DNA of 64,000 nt from an uncultured Candidatus Thioglobus sp. (GTDB lineage Bacteria; Pseudomonadota; Gammaproteobacteria; PS1; Pseudothioglobaceae). Each line of letters begins with the position of its first letter. Position 1 is the stretch's first letter. Below, one piece after another: positions 8,938 through 17,930 of the stretch. The stretch covers positions 1 to 64,000 of the forward strand of contig CAJQSO010000024.1 of NCBI GenBank assembly GCA_905614365.1, written 5' to 3'. The notes beneath the pieces are model-generated. The model searched no databases. It saw only the letters and a list, made by a program, of their open reading frames with translations, and was not told the DNA's origin. The position numbers and the translations under genes were made by a program.

Positions 8938-10084
8938 TATTTCGATTTTCTAAAATATTGAGAAGACTATAAAGACCATCTAAATCAGTATAAGCCCCCT
9001 GTAAATGGCGCTTACCTTTATCAGAAAAAGCAGTCCTTGCATGCATCACCCTGGTGTTATCAAATATAATTATTTCTCCAGGTTGTAGCTGAAATGTAAT
9101 CTTTAACTCTTCTCTCTCAATTACCTCACCCCAATGCTGATAAGCTAAATAAAATGGACGAATCTTTTCTGCAGGTAAGTTAATTGTATCAATAGATCGA
9201 TTGTTATATCTCACCTTGATAACTTCATTATTGTCATTCACTTCAATCATTGGCACTCTAGATCTGAGGTCTGTTTTTTCATCTGAAAATCGAAAATTAA
9301 TCCAGTTATTTGTTAAATTTTCAAAGTTTTCAAAGTTTTCTTCTCTCAGTATTTTTGCCGCGTTAAAACCATCTAATAGAACTGAATCTCCACCCTTTGT
9401 TGAACTCTCTAAGCAATGTAAAAGCTGAACTGTTGGAACAGGATCACGATATGGATTATCAGTATGAGAGCCAAGCCCCATATTTGTATAGGCAAGATTA
9501 TTTGGATTTACTTCAGTACGAACCTCAAATAATTTTCCATAATTTGTCTCTCTAGTAAATCCTAACTCAGCGATTACAGATTGCACAAGACCTTCTTTGG
9601 TTGAAGCATCTTTAATAATACAAAAACCTACATCTCGAACTGATCGTAAAGTCTCTAACTTAGCATTATCACTGTTTTGAAAATTTATAAATTTAACTCT
9701 GGGTAGGCCATTACTAAAACTAGTTTTTTTCCATAATTTTTTATTTTTTTCACTTCTATCATCGTAATGATTATTAAGGTTATAACAGTTTCTCCATAGC
9801 CATTCCTGTGAAAAAATAGACCAGTAGTTTTCGGGCATGAATTGAATATGAACATCGCCCCTTTCATCTTGCTTAACCTTTTCAATAGAGGTATTTTTGG
9901 GTATGCTAATAACACTAAATAAACGCTGCCCATTATTAGCATTCCTTGATTTAGGCATTTGACAGTGGTCTCGTAGCCAATGACTATAAAGATTACTTTG
10001 ACTGCCATCTTTCCAATTAATCACTAACTCATCATTAGCTAAAAAGATCTTTTTAATTTGATTAATTGAACTATCATTTTTCAT
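8930..10084 (-). CDS. 2-oxoglutarate/Fe(II) hydroxylase, TmpA-like (gamma-butyrobetaine hydroxylase family)
   Basis: A 384-residue protein with an N-terminal DUF971-type domain (about 10-90, WKDGSQS and HWLRDHC) and a TauD-type catalytic domain (about 130-380). The iron triad is H207, D209 (SHTDNPYRDP) and H348 (RVMHART); R359 should bind 2-oxoglutarate. Family members hydroxylate trimethylammonium compounds: gamma-butyrobetaine, trimethyllysine or, for TmpA, 2-(trimethylamino)ethylphosphonate. The overlap with a PhnZ/TmpB-type gene favours TmpA over carnitine synthesis. The N-terminal zinc site seems degraded: only Cys41 remains where several cysteines are usual. It follows the PhyH gene by 50 bases. 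Confidence 0.8.
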   Translation of the reverse strand: MKNDSSINQIKKIFLANDELVINWKDGSQSNLYSHWLRDHCQMPKSRNANNGQRLFSVISIPKNTSIEKVKQDERGDVHIQFMPENYWSIFSQEWLWRNCYNLNNHYDDRSEKNKKLWKKTSFSNGLPRVKFINFQNSDNAKLETLRSVRDVGFCIIKDASTKEGLVQSVIAELGFTRETNYGKLFEVRTEVNPNNLAYTNMGLGSHTDNPYRDPVPTVQLLHCLESSTKGGDSVLLDGFNAAKILREENFENFENLTNNWINFRFSDEKTDLRSRVPMIEVNDNNEVIKVRYNNRSIDTINLPAEKIRPFYLAYQHWGEVIEREELKITFQLQPGEIIIFDNTRVMHARTAFSDKGKRHLQGAYTDLDGLYSLLNILENRNND

Positions 10085-10134
10085 TAAAGTAAGGCTATTG
10101 AACTAAAGAATTCATAATAAAAAACTATAAATTA

Positions 10135-11025
10135 TTACATCATTGGGCTCTTGGTTTTATCCTGCTGGCCAAAAAAAGAAACCTCTTTTGGATACTCCGG
10201 CAACTCAACACTATAACTTGAGCATCTCACTGTATCCGTTTTTATACCTCTAACTATAAGTCCATCTAAATCACTTGGTAATGGATTGTCAGTAAGTGGT
10301 ATAGCATCTTCTGCAGTATAACTAACAATATATAGAGACCTAGGAAATTTAGTTCGATTCGAATTAGAACCATGCAAAAGCTTAGAGTGCATCAAGCAAG
10401 CTGAGCCCGCCCTTCCAGTACAACTTATAGCTTCGCCCTTATTAGCTGACTCAACTTCAGAACCTACCGCTCCTGTAAAAACTCCATCATGCCATAATGA
10501 ATAAAGAGGTCCATTATGTGAACCTGGAACCACTTCAAGTGGTCCATTTTCAAGCGTAACGTCATCTAGAAAAAAAAGAACTGTCATAATGTCTTCATTT
10601 GAATGTGGCTCAAAAGGAAAATCTTGATGAAACTTAACTTCAGTTCCTGAGCTGGGTAATTTAAGATTTAGTTTGTTCGTCCAATGCTTAATATTAGGAC
10701 CAAATATCTCAGCAACAAGATCTAGTGCGCTGTTGTCCTTAACAATATCAAGGCAAGAGTCTGATATTTCTGCTGGTGAGGTAATCCTTCTTAAGGCTGG
10801 CTTATCTGCACTATGACTTTTTATATCAACATCAAAACGTGGCCTGCCATCCTTTATCTTGCCAAAAGACTCTGAATGAAGTTTGCTTTCATCAACCCAA
10901 GTTGCAAGCTGGTCGTTGACTGATAGTAGTTGAGCCTTAGTAAGAGCATTTTCAAGAAATATATAGCCATCTTTTTTAAACTGATCTACTAAAGCTTGAT
11001 TTTTTAAAGAATTTTTAATTTGCAT
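10135..11025 (-). CDS. PhyH-family Fe(II)/2-oxoglutarate oxygenase
   Basis: A phytanoyl-CoA-dioxygenase-family protein of 296 residues. I prefer the ATG at 11025 over one at 11043 because a GGGGG motif lies six bases before it. The iron-binding HQD (in FHQDFPFEPHS), a distal His in LLHGSNSNRT and the following FPRSLYIVSY arginine form the expected facial triad and 2-oxoglutarate site. Bacterial relatives hydroxylate small molecules, including ectoine (EctD) and 2-aminoethylphosphonate (PhnY*). Position as first gene before the TmpA/TmpB-like pair suggests a step in the same phosphonate or quaternary-amine pathway, but the substrate cannot be read from sequence. Confidence 0.75.
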   Translation of the reverse strand: MQIKNSLKNQALVDQFKKDGYIFLENALTKAQLLSVNDQLATWVDESKLHSESFGKIKDGRPRFDVDIKSHSADKPALRRITSPAEISDSCLDIVKDNSALDLVAEIFGPNIKHWTNKLNLKLPSSGTEVKFHQDFPFEPHSNEDIMTVLFFLDDVTLENGPLEVVPGSHNGPLYSLWHDGVFTGAVGSEVESANKGEAISCTGRAGSACLMHSKLLHGSNSNRTKFPRSLYIVSYTAEDAIPLTDNPLPSDLDGLIVRGIKTDTVRCSSYSVELPEYPKEVSFFGQQDKTKSPMM

Positions 11026-11087
11026 ATAGTGCCCCCAAATCAAATTATGTACTAAATTTAAGAAAAAATAAAGAAAAATTTATTACA

Positions 11088-11115
11088 ACGTAAGAAAGAA
11101 TATAAAATCTTACGT
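11088..11115. promoter_or_regulatory. Inverted repeat between oxygenase operon and nfeD gene
   Basis: Perfect 8-base arms ACGTAAGA (11088-11095) and TCTTACGT (11108-11115) around 12 AT-rich bases, in the divergent intergenic region and ending one base before the nfeD start. It may be an operator for the oxygenase operon or an RNA hairpin covering the nfeD ribosome binding site. Confidence 0.5.
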
Positions 11116-11116
11116 C

Positions 11117-11554
11117 ATGGAATTAATATTTGATAATTTAAACTTTATACACTGGCTTATTCTTGGTATTGGCTTAATAATAATTGAGCTATTTCTATGG
11201 ACGGTATTTCTTCTTTGGATTGGCTCATCAGCAATCACTTCTGGTGTGATTTACTTCCTTTTTCCTAATATTTCTGGCTCAATGCAGCTACTAATTTTTG
11301 CAGTGATTGCAATTGCAGCAACCTCCTTAGCAAAAAAATACTATCCTGTAAAAACTGTTGATGAACAGCTTCATAATAAAGCTAAGTCTCATATTGGTAA
11401 AGAGTGCACCATTGAGTCAATTGAAAATGGAGTTACTAAAGTTAAAATAGGGAAATCTCTTTGGTTTGCAAAAGGCTCAAATCTTAGTGCTGGTCAAATA
11501 GTTAAAATTATTGACGTTGAGTCTTCAACCTTTATTGTTGAACCTTCAAAATAA
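11117..11554 (+). CDS. NfeD-family membrane protein
   Basis: A 145-residue protein with two or three membrane segments (about 11-31, 34-50, 57-75) and a C-terminal OB-fold domain (about 90-143) typical of short NfeD proteins such as YbbK. Family members usually pair with a stomatin-like protein (QmcA) in membrane quality control. No stomatin gene is next to it here, so the partner must be elsewhere or absent. It is divergent from the oxygenase operon and convergent with pyrE. No ribosome binding site is clear; the space is taken by the inverted repeat at 11088-11115. Confidence 0.8.
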   Translation: MELIFDNLNFIHWLILGIGLIIIELFLWTVFLLWIGSSAITSGVIYFLFPNISGSMQLLIFAVIAIAATSLAKKYYPVKTVDEQLHNKAKSHIGKECTIESIENGVTKVKIGKSLWFAKGSNLSAGQIVKIIDVESSTFIVEPSK

Positions 11555-11602
11555 CGAGTTCTTTAGAAATTAATATAGCAGTAACGATCAACTTCTAAGG
11601 AA

Positions 11603-12244
11603 TTATTTGACGCCATATTGAGTTCTATAGTCCTCTATGCTTTGAAGGGTCTCTGCATTTTTTGAGTCTTTTAAATAGTCAACAATATGCGATAGATTAA
11701 TAATACTTAGAACCGTAATTCCAAAAATTTCCTCAACCTCCTGAATTGCTGAAAGCTCACCATTTCCTTTTTCTTGACGATCTAACGCAACTATCACTCC
11801 TTTTGTTTTAGCACCATTGGCATTGATAATATCTTGTGCTTCTCGAATTGCAGTTCCTGCTGTTATTACATCATCAATGATAAGAATGTCACCTTCTAAA
11901 GGGTGTCCAACAATACTGCCGCCCTCTCCATGATCTTTTGCTTCTTTGCGATTAAAGCTGTAAGGTACGTTTCTTCCAAGACTGTCATTAAGCGCAATAG
12001 CTGTTGCAGTGGCTAAAGGAATTCCTTTGTAAGCAGGGCCAAAAAGGACATCAAACTCCAGCCCACTTGCTTCGATTGCTTTTGCATAGAAAATACCCAG
12101 TTGTGATAAATGACTTCCCGTATTAAATAGGCCTGCATTAAAAAAGTAAGGACTAATTCGACCAGACTTAAGGGTAAATTCACCAAACTTAAGGACGCCA
12201 GTTGCTAACGTAAAATCTACAAAATCCTTTTGATACTGTTCCAT
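11603..12244 (-). CDS. pyrE: Orotate phosphoribosyltransferase
   Basis: PyrE, 213 residues, makes orotidine monophosphate from orotate and PRPP in pyrimidine synthesis. The PRPP-binding motif [18 protein letters not shown] is clear in the second half, and [16 protein letters not shown] in the first half contributes to the orotate site. The length equals that of E. coli. It is divergent from xthA with only about 31 bases between the starts, an arrangement shared with many gammaproteobacteria. Confidence 0.97.
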   Translation of the reverse strand: MEQYQKDFVDFTLATGVLKFGEFTLKSGRISPYFFNAGLFNTGSHLSQLGIFYAKAIEASGLEFDVLFGPAYKGIPLATATAIALNDSLGRNVPYSFNRKEAKDHGEGGSIVGHPLEGDILIIDDVITAGTAIREAQDIINANGAKTKGVIVALDRQEKGNGELSAIQEVEEIFGITVLSIINLSHIVDYLKDSKNAETLQSIEDYRTQYGVK

Positions 12245-12275
12245 TGGTTATTCCTAAACTATTAAAATAAGTGCA

Positions 12276-13040
12276 ATGAGAATTATAACAATTAATGTTA
12301 ATGGTATTAGAGCCGCTGAGCGAAAAGGTTTGTTTGACTGGCTCAAGACAAAAAATGCTGACGTCGTTTGCCTGCAAGAAATTAAAGCACAAGAGGATCA
12401 ACTAGATGAAAGGTTCTATCCAGAAGGGATGAATACCTATTACCATAGCGCAGAGCGCAAAGGCTATAGCGGAACGGGCCTCTACTGTAAATCTAAGCCA
12501 GATAAGATTTCTTATAGCCCCTGGGAAGATATGAATTCAGAAGGCAGAATTATTCAAGCTGATTTTGGAGACTTAAGTGTTATCTCAATTTACCTACCCT
12601 CAGGATCGTCTAAAGAAGAGAGGCAAGCATTCAAAATGGAATTTATTACTCAACGCTTTATGCCTCATTTAAAAAAACTGCAAAAGGATGGTAGAAAGTA
12701 CATCATCTGTGGCGATTGGAATATTGCCCATAAAAAAATTGACCTAAAAAACTGGCGGCCTAACCAAAAAAACTCTGGCTTTCTTCCAGAGGAGAGAGAA
12801 TGGCTTGATACGCTTTATGATGATGTTGGTTTTATAGACTCTTTTAGAGAAATTAACCAAGATGAATTTCAATATACTTGGTGGTCAAATAGAGGTCAGG
12901 CATGGACTAATAATACGGGCTGGAGACTCGACTACCAGGTAGTCAGTAGCAATTTAGCTGGACTTGCCAAATCATGTGAAATATACAAAGAGCAGCGTTT
13001 TTCTGATCATGCTCCGCTAATAATTGATTACCAGCTATGA
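12276..13040 (+). CDS. xthA: Exodeoxyribonuclease III / AP endonuclease
   Basis: A 254-residue exonuclease III of the exonuclease-endonuclease-phosphatase fold, which cuts DNA at abasic sites and trims 3' ends in base excision repair. Conserved elements in order: NVNGIRAAERKG (metal Asn), CLQEIKA (metal Glu), GDWNIAHKKIDLKN (catalytic Asp/Asn) and the C-terminal SDHAPLIIDY (catalytic Asp-His). It overlaps trmB by four bases, so xthA, trmB and fxsA form an operon. Confidence 0.96.
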   Translation: MRIITINVNGIRAAERKGLFDWLKTKNADVVCLQEIKAQEDQLDERFYPEGMNTYYHSAERKGYSGTGLYCKSKPDKISYSPWEDMNSEGRIIQADFGDLSVISIYLPSGSSKEERQAFKMEFITQRFMPHLKKLQKDGRKYIICGDWNIAHKKIDLKNWRPNQKNSGFLPEEREWLDTLYDDVGFIDSFREINQDEFQYTWWSNRGQAWTNNTGWRLDYQVVSSNLAGLAKSCEIYKEQRFSDHAPLIIDYQL

Positions 13041-13732
13041 CAGAAACAAAATATTTACGAAAAATACAGAGCTTTGTTAGGCGCTCAGGAAGACTCTCTA
13101 AGGCTCAATCTATTGGACTCAATGAGCTATGGAGTTCTTATGGCGTTGATCTGAGTAATAAAAAACTTGATTTTGATAAACTCTTTGTATCGAAAAATAA
13201 TGTCACACTTGAAATTGGATTTGGAAATGGTAATAGCCTTCTTGAGATGGCAATCGCACAATCTAATCAAAACTTTTTAGGAATAGAGGTTTATGAGGCT
13301 GGCGTTGGAAGGCTTATTAATGAGGCTAATAAAAATAAACTTACCAACCTCAAAATTATTAAGGATGATGCGGTAGAGGTGCTAACAAATAATATTTTAG
13401 ATAATAGTATTTCGCATTTTCAGTTATTCTTTCCTGATCCTTGGCACAAAAAGAAACACCATAAGCGTAGAATTGTTCAAATAAGCTTTTTGGACCTCCT
13501 ATCAAAAAAACTTAAAAATGATGGTGTTGTTCATATAGCTACTGACTGGGAGAACTATGCTGAGCATATTATGGAGTCACTAGAATCACATCCACACTTT
13601 AAAAACTGTGCTGGCGACCATATGTATTCCTCGAGACCAAAAAATAGGCCTTTGACTAAATTCGAAAATCGAGGTCAAAAATTAGGCCATGGAGTTTGGG
13701 ATATAATTTTTACAAACATAAAAGGAGGTTAA
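13037..13732 (+). CDS. trmB: tRNA (guanine-N7-)-methyltransferase
   Basis: TrmB, 231 residues, uses S-adenosylmethionine to form m7G46 in the variable loop of many tRNAs. The SAM-binding segment LEIGFGNGNSLLEMA and the TrmB hallmark FPDPWHKKKHHKRRIVQ are both intact, as is the C-terminal TKFENRGQKLGHGVWDI motif. Its ATG overlaps the xthA stop (ATGA), and fxsA starts directly after its stop. Confidence 0.96.
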   Translation: MTETKYLRKIQSFVRRSGRLSKAQSIGLNELWSSYGVDLSNKKLDFDKLFVSKNNVTLEIGFGNGNSLLEMAIAQSNQNFLGIEVYEAGVGRLINEANKNKLTNLKIIKDDAVEVLTNNILDNSISHFQLFFPDPWHKKKHHKRRIVQISFLDLLSKKLKNDGVVHIATDWENYAEHIMESLESHPHFKNCAGDHMYSSRPKNRPLTKFENRGQKLGHGVWDIIFTNIKGG

Positions 13733-14188
13733 ATGTTATTTCCTATATTTGTTGTCGTCACTCTTGCAGAAATCTACGTTCTGGTAACTGTAGGTCAGAC
13801 TATTGGTGGACTTTCAACAGTACTACTTGTGATTATTACTGCATTTATTGGCTCTCGTCTTCTTAAACAACAAGGCTGGTCAACAATGGCAAAGGCTCAA
13901 CAGAGCATTGCTGAAGGAAGAACTCCTGCACTAGAAATGTTTGAAGGAGTTGTAATTTTAGTTTCTGGTATTTTGCTATTAACACCAGGCTTTATTACTG
14001 ATATTCTGGGCTTGCTTGGCTTAATGCCTTGGAGTAGAAGTTATTTTATCAACCACTTTTTAGAAAAAAATGCAGAGCGCGTCTTTAGTAAAAAAAATTC
14101 AGTCTTTATTAATAAGGGTGAAAATAGTGGGACAAAAAAAACTAATAAAGATGAGACCATTGAAGGTGAGTTTTGGGAAGATAAATAA
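13733..14188 (+). CDS. fxsA: FxsA-family membrane protein
   Basis: A 151-residue FxsA protein with four predicted membrane segments in the first 110 residues and a charged cytoplasmic tail. The pattern of a short first segment, RLLKQQGWS after the second, and the LLTPGFITDILGLL segment is typical. E. coli FxsA (suppressor of F exclusion of phage T7) has no settled cellular function. It starts directly after the trmB stop, with the ribosome binding site AAAGGAGG inside trmB. Confidence 0.88.
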   Translation: MLFPIFVVVTLAEIYVLVTVGQTIGGLSTVLLVIITAFIGSRLLKQQGWSTMAKAQQSIAEGRTPALEMFEGVVILVSGILLLTPGFITDILGLLGLMPWSRSYFINHFLEKNAERVFSKKNSVFINKGENSGTKKTNKDETIEGEFWEDK

Positions 14189-14226
14189 TTTAAGCCTTTT
14201 TTTGATTTAGTAAACTACTCTTCAAT

Positions 14227-15423
14227 ATGCAAAATAAAAGAACTCTCGATGATTGGCTGAATTGGCAAGATACATTAATGGAAAAAACCATTGTTTTAGG
14301 CCTTGATAGAGTTCAAATTGTCTATGATCAACTATTTCCAGATGGAGTGCCCTTCGCAGTTATTACAGTAGCAGGAACAAATGGTAAAGGCTCTACCGTT
14401 GCTTTTATTGATAGTATTTATAATGAAACAAAATATAAGGTTGGCCGCTCTACCTCTCCTCATCTATTAAAGTATAACGAACGCTTTGCAATTGATGGCC
14501 AGGAAGTTACTGATGAATTAATCATAAAAGCGTTTGAATTAATTGAGACAAAAAGGCAAGACGTAACGCTTACGTATTTTGAATTTTCAACTCTTGCTGC
14601 ACTAATCATGTTTGCAGAAGATAGTGTGGATCTTGCGATTCTAGAAGTTGGCCTTGGTGGTAGACTTGACTCTGTCAATGTGGTTGATAGTGATGTAAGT
14701 GTTATCACAAATATTGCCATTGATCATACAGACTACCTAGGTGACACAAGAGAGGCTATTGGCCGGGAAAAAGCAGGAGTAATGAGAACCTCAAAGCCTT
14801 GTATTTGTGGTGATCAAGACCCGCCAAAAAGCTTACTATCGTACGCAAAAGAAATCAACACCCCCCTAACTCTTGTCTCTGAAAGTTATAAAAATGCAAT
14901 AGGATTAGAGGGGGCCCATCAAAAGCTTAATGCTGCAGTTGCAGTAAAAGCTATAGAGAGCCTTACAAATCAATTTCCAGTTTCAAATAATATGATTATT
15001 GAGGGAGTTAAAAAAACTAGAATCGCAGCACGATTTGAAAAAATTATCATTGGTGATAAAACAGTTATTCTTGATGTTGCTCATAATCCAGCTGCTGTAA
15101 AAACTCTTGTAGAAACGTTGTCAGAAAATCCAGTGAAAACAGTTGCCATTTTTTCAGCACTTGTTGATAAAAATATCGCTGATATGATTGAGCTTGCCTC
15201 AGGGTCAATTAAGCACTGGTTTTTAGTTCCAATTAAAGCCGAGCGATCAATTGAGCTAAAAGCCTTAAAAGATAAATTTGGTAACTCAGAATCGACAACA
15301 ATTTGCCTTAATATGAGTGATGCGATTGAACAATCACTTGAGCTTGAGGGGATTGATCGGGTTGTTATTTTTGGCTCTTTCTATACAATTGCTGACGCCT
15401 CTGAAATTATAAAAAAGTTTTAA
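14227..15423 (+). CDS. folC: Bifunctional folylpolyglutamate / dihydrofolate synthase
   Basis: FolC, 398 residues, joins dihydropteroate with glutamate and adds further glutamates to folates using ATP. The Mur-ligase P-loop TVAGTNGKGSTVAFI (about 46-60), the LEVGLGGRLDSVN motif and the DVAHNPAA segment of the C-terminal domain are present. In many proteobacteria folC follows trpA and accD; here those two are 40 kb away and folC instead follows fxsA. cvpA and purF come next on the same strand. Confidence 0.95.
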   Translation: MQNKRTLDDWLNWQDTLMEKTIVLGLDRVQIVYDQLFPDGVPFAVITVAGTNGKGSTVAFIDSIYNETKYKVGRSTSPHLLKYNERFAIDGQEVTDELIIKAFELIETKRQDVTLTYFEFSTLAALIMFAEDSVDLAILEVGLGGRLDSVNVVDSDVSVITNIAIDHTDYLGDTREAIGREKAGVMRTSKPCICGDQDPPKSLLSYAKEINTPLTLVSESYKNAIGLEGAHQKLNAAVAVKAIESLTNQFPVSNNMIIEGVKKTRIAARFEKIIIGDKTVILDVAHNPAAVKTLVETLSENPVKTVAIFSALVDKNIADMIELASGSIKHWFLVPIKAERSIELKALKDKFGNSESTTICLNMSDAIEQSLELEGIDRVVIFGSFYTIADASEIIKKF

Positions 15424-15497
15424 CATTATTAGTTATTTGAGATAACCACAAACGCTAAGAAACTGTTGTAAAATTAGAGCTATCTTTCAGGGAACTC

Positions 15498-16394
15498 ATG
15501 GGCAATTTTTTTAACAACGTTTGGAGTGCTATAAGCTTACTGGCTTGGTCAGACTGGCTTACCCTTATTATTCTAGTTATTTTTATAATTAGAGGCTTTA
15601 TCCAAGGCCTTGCTAAAGAAATTATTAGCTTTATTTTTGTTATATTTGCAATAATTTTAGCTTGGCTTTACTACGACTCACTTGCTAAGACCTTCCTAAG
15701 TAATTGGATTAGTGCAGATAATCAATCAATCTATGCGCTATCTTTTGGTGGAATATTTTTTGGCATTTGGTTTATCAAAAAAGGCTTTTATAGACTTGCT
15801 GGAGCGTCTTCTAATAATGATAATCCTAATGACCTTAATCGACCTTTTGCAATTAGCATAATATTAGCCATTACTGCAATCGTGAGTTTTAACTATTTAG
15901 CTGTTATTACTGAACTCCAAACAATTGAATCACTAATAACTAATGAGTCACTGCGAAGTTTTGTTGCATTTTCTATAGTTTTTATAATTTTAGTAGTCAC
16001 GCTAGTTACATTATCAAAACTTCTCAATATTAAAATCGATACAGAAAACCCATCTGTTATGGCGCCAATTTATGAAGGTATTTTAAGAATGTTGAGCTCA
16101 CTTGATATCATTCTAAATGCTAGAAATGTGGGTGGACTAAAAAATAATTTTTTTGGCGCAATATTAGGATTATTTAAAGGTGGTATTTTTGTCCTAATAA
16201 TTGTACTTGTTCTTCAAAGTATGACATGGGTCACTCAAAATCATGCCTGGGTAGAAACTAGTGGCGCTCTTAGAACATTTCAAGATTGGTCAGTTGATAT
16301 AAAGCCTGTGTTATCTAAGCATTTATTGTTTGTTGAACTTGAGCCCGGCGATGCAGTTGTCGAATTTATAGAAAGTGAAATCTTAAAGGAATAA
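15498..16394 (+). CDS. cvpA: CvpA-family membrane protein with extended C-terminus
   Basis: A 298-residue CvpA-family protein. The first 65 residues include WSDWLTLIILVIFIIRGFIQGLAKE, split here by membrane segment one, the classic CvpA start; about six hydrophobic segments are visible up to residue 245. The family is about 160-200 residues in E. coli and Pseudomonas, so this one has an extra loop and C-terminal soluble part. CvpA is needed for colicin V export and envelope stress tolerance in E. coli but its activity is unknown. It lies five bases before purF, its usual neighbour. Confidence 0.82.
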   Translation: MGNFFNNVWSAISLLAWSDWLTLIILVIFIIRGFIQGLAKEIISFIFVIFAIILAWLYYDSLAKTFLSNWISADNQSIYALSFGGIFFGIWFIKKGFYRLAGASSNNDNPNDLNRPFAISIILAITAIVSFNYLAVITELQTIESLITNESLRSFVAFSIVFIILVVTLVTLSKLLNIKIDTENPSVMAPIYEGILRMLSSLDIILNARNVGGLKNNFFGAILGLFKGGIFVLIIVLVLQSMTWVTQNHAWVETSGALRTFQDWSVDIKPVLSKHLLFVELEPGDAVVEFIESEILKE

Positions 16395-16399
16395 AAAAT

Positions 16400-17917
16400 A
16401 TGTGCGGCATTGTTGGCATCCTCTCCACTACAAAAAAAGATGTAGGTCTTTATATTTATGACGCTCTTACGATTATCCAGCACCGTGGACAAGATGCTGC
16501 AGGAATAACAACTGCCAATAAAGGTCGTTTTTATATGCGCAAAGGTAATGGCCTAGTTCGTAATGTTTTTAGAACAAAGCATATGGAAAAATTGATTGGT
16601 GATATGGGTATTGGGCACGTCCGCTACCCTACAGCAGGAAGTTCATCTGAGGCTGAAGCGCAGCCTTTGTATGTCAACTCACCTTATGGTATTGCTTTTG
16701 CACACAATGGAAACTTAACAAATGCTGAGGTATTAGCACATGAAATCTTTGAGCAAGATCTAAGGCATATTAATACTGATTCAGACTCAGAAATACTACT
16801 CAATATTCTTGCAAGTGAGATAGCTGAAGAGCAAAAACATCGAATTAACGAAAGGGATATTTTTAAAGCAGTCACTAAATTACATCAGAGAGTTAAAGGT
16901 GCTTATGCTGCAATTGGAATGATCCCAGGCTACGGGATTTTTGGATTTAGAGATCCCAATGGTATCCGACCACTGATTCTAGGAAAAAGAGTCACTAAAG
17001 CAGGGACGAAATACATGCTTGCATCTGAAAGTGTTGCTCTGACTGCTCTTGGTTTTAAAATTACTAGGGATGTAAAGCCTGGTGAAGCAGTTGTGATAGA
17101 TCGCAATGGTGAAGTTCACTCTCAACAATGCTCCGATAACTCAGTTTTGTCTCCATGTATATTTGAATTTGTTTATTTTGCTAGACCTGATTCAATTATC
17201 GATAATATTTCTGTCTATAAATCACGTCTCAGGATGGGTGAAAAGCTAGCTGCAAAAATTAAATCTGATTGGTCGGAAGAAAAAATTGATGTAGTTATGC
17301 CTGTCCCCGATACCTCAAGAACTGCAGCTCTTCAGCTTGCAAATGAATTGGACTTAAAGTACAGAGAAGGGTTTATAAAAAATCGCTATATTGCTAGAAC
17401 TTTTATTATGCCTGGACAGAAAGAAAGAAAGAAATCAGTCCGTCAAAAATTAAGTGCTATTGAACTTGAGTTTAAAGATAAGAATGTTCTTCTAGTAGAT
17501 GACTCCATTGTAAGAGGTACAACAAGTAAAGAAATTGTCCTAATGGCAAGAGCCGCTGGAGCAAAGAAAGTCTACTTTGCATCAGCAGCGCCGCCAGTGC
17601 GCTACCCTAATGTTTACGGCATAGACATGGCAAGCAAAAATGAATTTGTCGCTCATAATAAAACAACTGAGGAAGTATGCAGATCTATTGGTGCTGATAA
17701 ATTAATTTATCAGAATCTTGCTGATTTAATATGGTCAGTTCAACAAGGTAACCCTGATATTAAGAATTTTGATTGTTCATGTTTTGATGGAAATTACCTA
17801 ACTAAAGATATTGATAAACCTTATCTAGATAACCTTGAAGTGAAAAGATCTGATAAAGCCAAAAAAGGCAGTATTTCCAATGAAAGCTCTGAATTGATCT
17901 ACAATGAAGCTGACTAA
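16400..17917 (+). CDS. purF: Amidophosphoribosyltransferase
   Basis: PurF, 505 residues, catalyses the first committed purine step: PRPP plus glutamine to phosphoribosylamine. It starts MCGIVGI, so removal of Met exposes the catalytic Cys of the glutaminase domain. The phosphoribosyltransferase domain carries the PRPP motif LLVDDSIVRGTT (about 364-375). Length equals the E. coli enzyme. It is coupled with cvpA and followed 13 bases later by metZ, matching Pseudomonas-type gene order. Confidence 0.97.
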   Translation: MCGIVGILSTTKKDVGLYIYDALTIIQHRGQDAAGITTANKGRFYMRKGNGLVRNVFRTKHMEKLIGDMGIGHVRYPTAGSSSEAEAQPLYVNSPYGIAFAHNGNLTNAEVLAHEIFEQDLRHINTDSDSEILLNILASEIAEEQKHRINERDIFKAVTKLHQRVKGAYAAIGMIPGYGIFGFRDPNGIRPLILGKRVTKAGTKYMLASESVALTALGFKITRDVKPGEAVVIDRNGEVHSQQCSDNSVLSPCIFEFVYFARPDSIIDNISVYKSRLRMGEKLAAKIKSDWSEEKIDVVMPVPDTSRTAALQLANELDLKYREGFIKNRYIARTFIMPGQKERKKSVRQKLSAIELEFKDKNVLLVDDSIVRGTTSKEIVLMARAAGAKKVYFASAAPPVRYPNVYGIDMASKNEFVAHNKTTEEVCRSIGADKLIYQNLADLIWSVQQGNPDIKNFDCSCFDGNYLTKDIDKPYLDNLEVKRSDKAKKGSISNESSELIYNEAD

Positions 17918-17930
17918 CAAGGTTTAAATC

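Noticed and set aside
8930..10084. Carnitine biosynthesis gamma-butyrobetaine hydroxylase
   Set aside because: No other carnitine gene is near, and the overlapping partner is a C-P cleaving type of enzyme.
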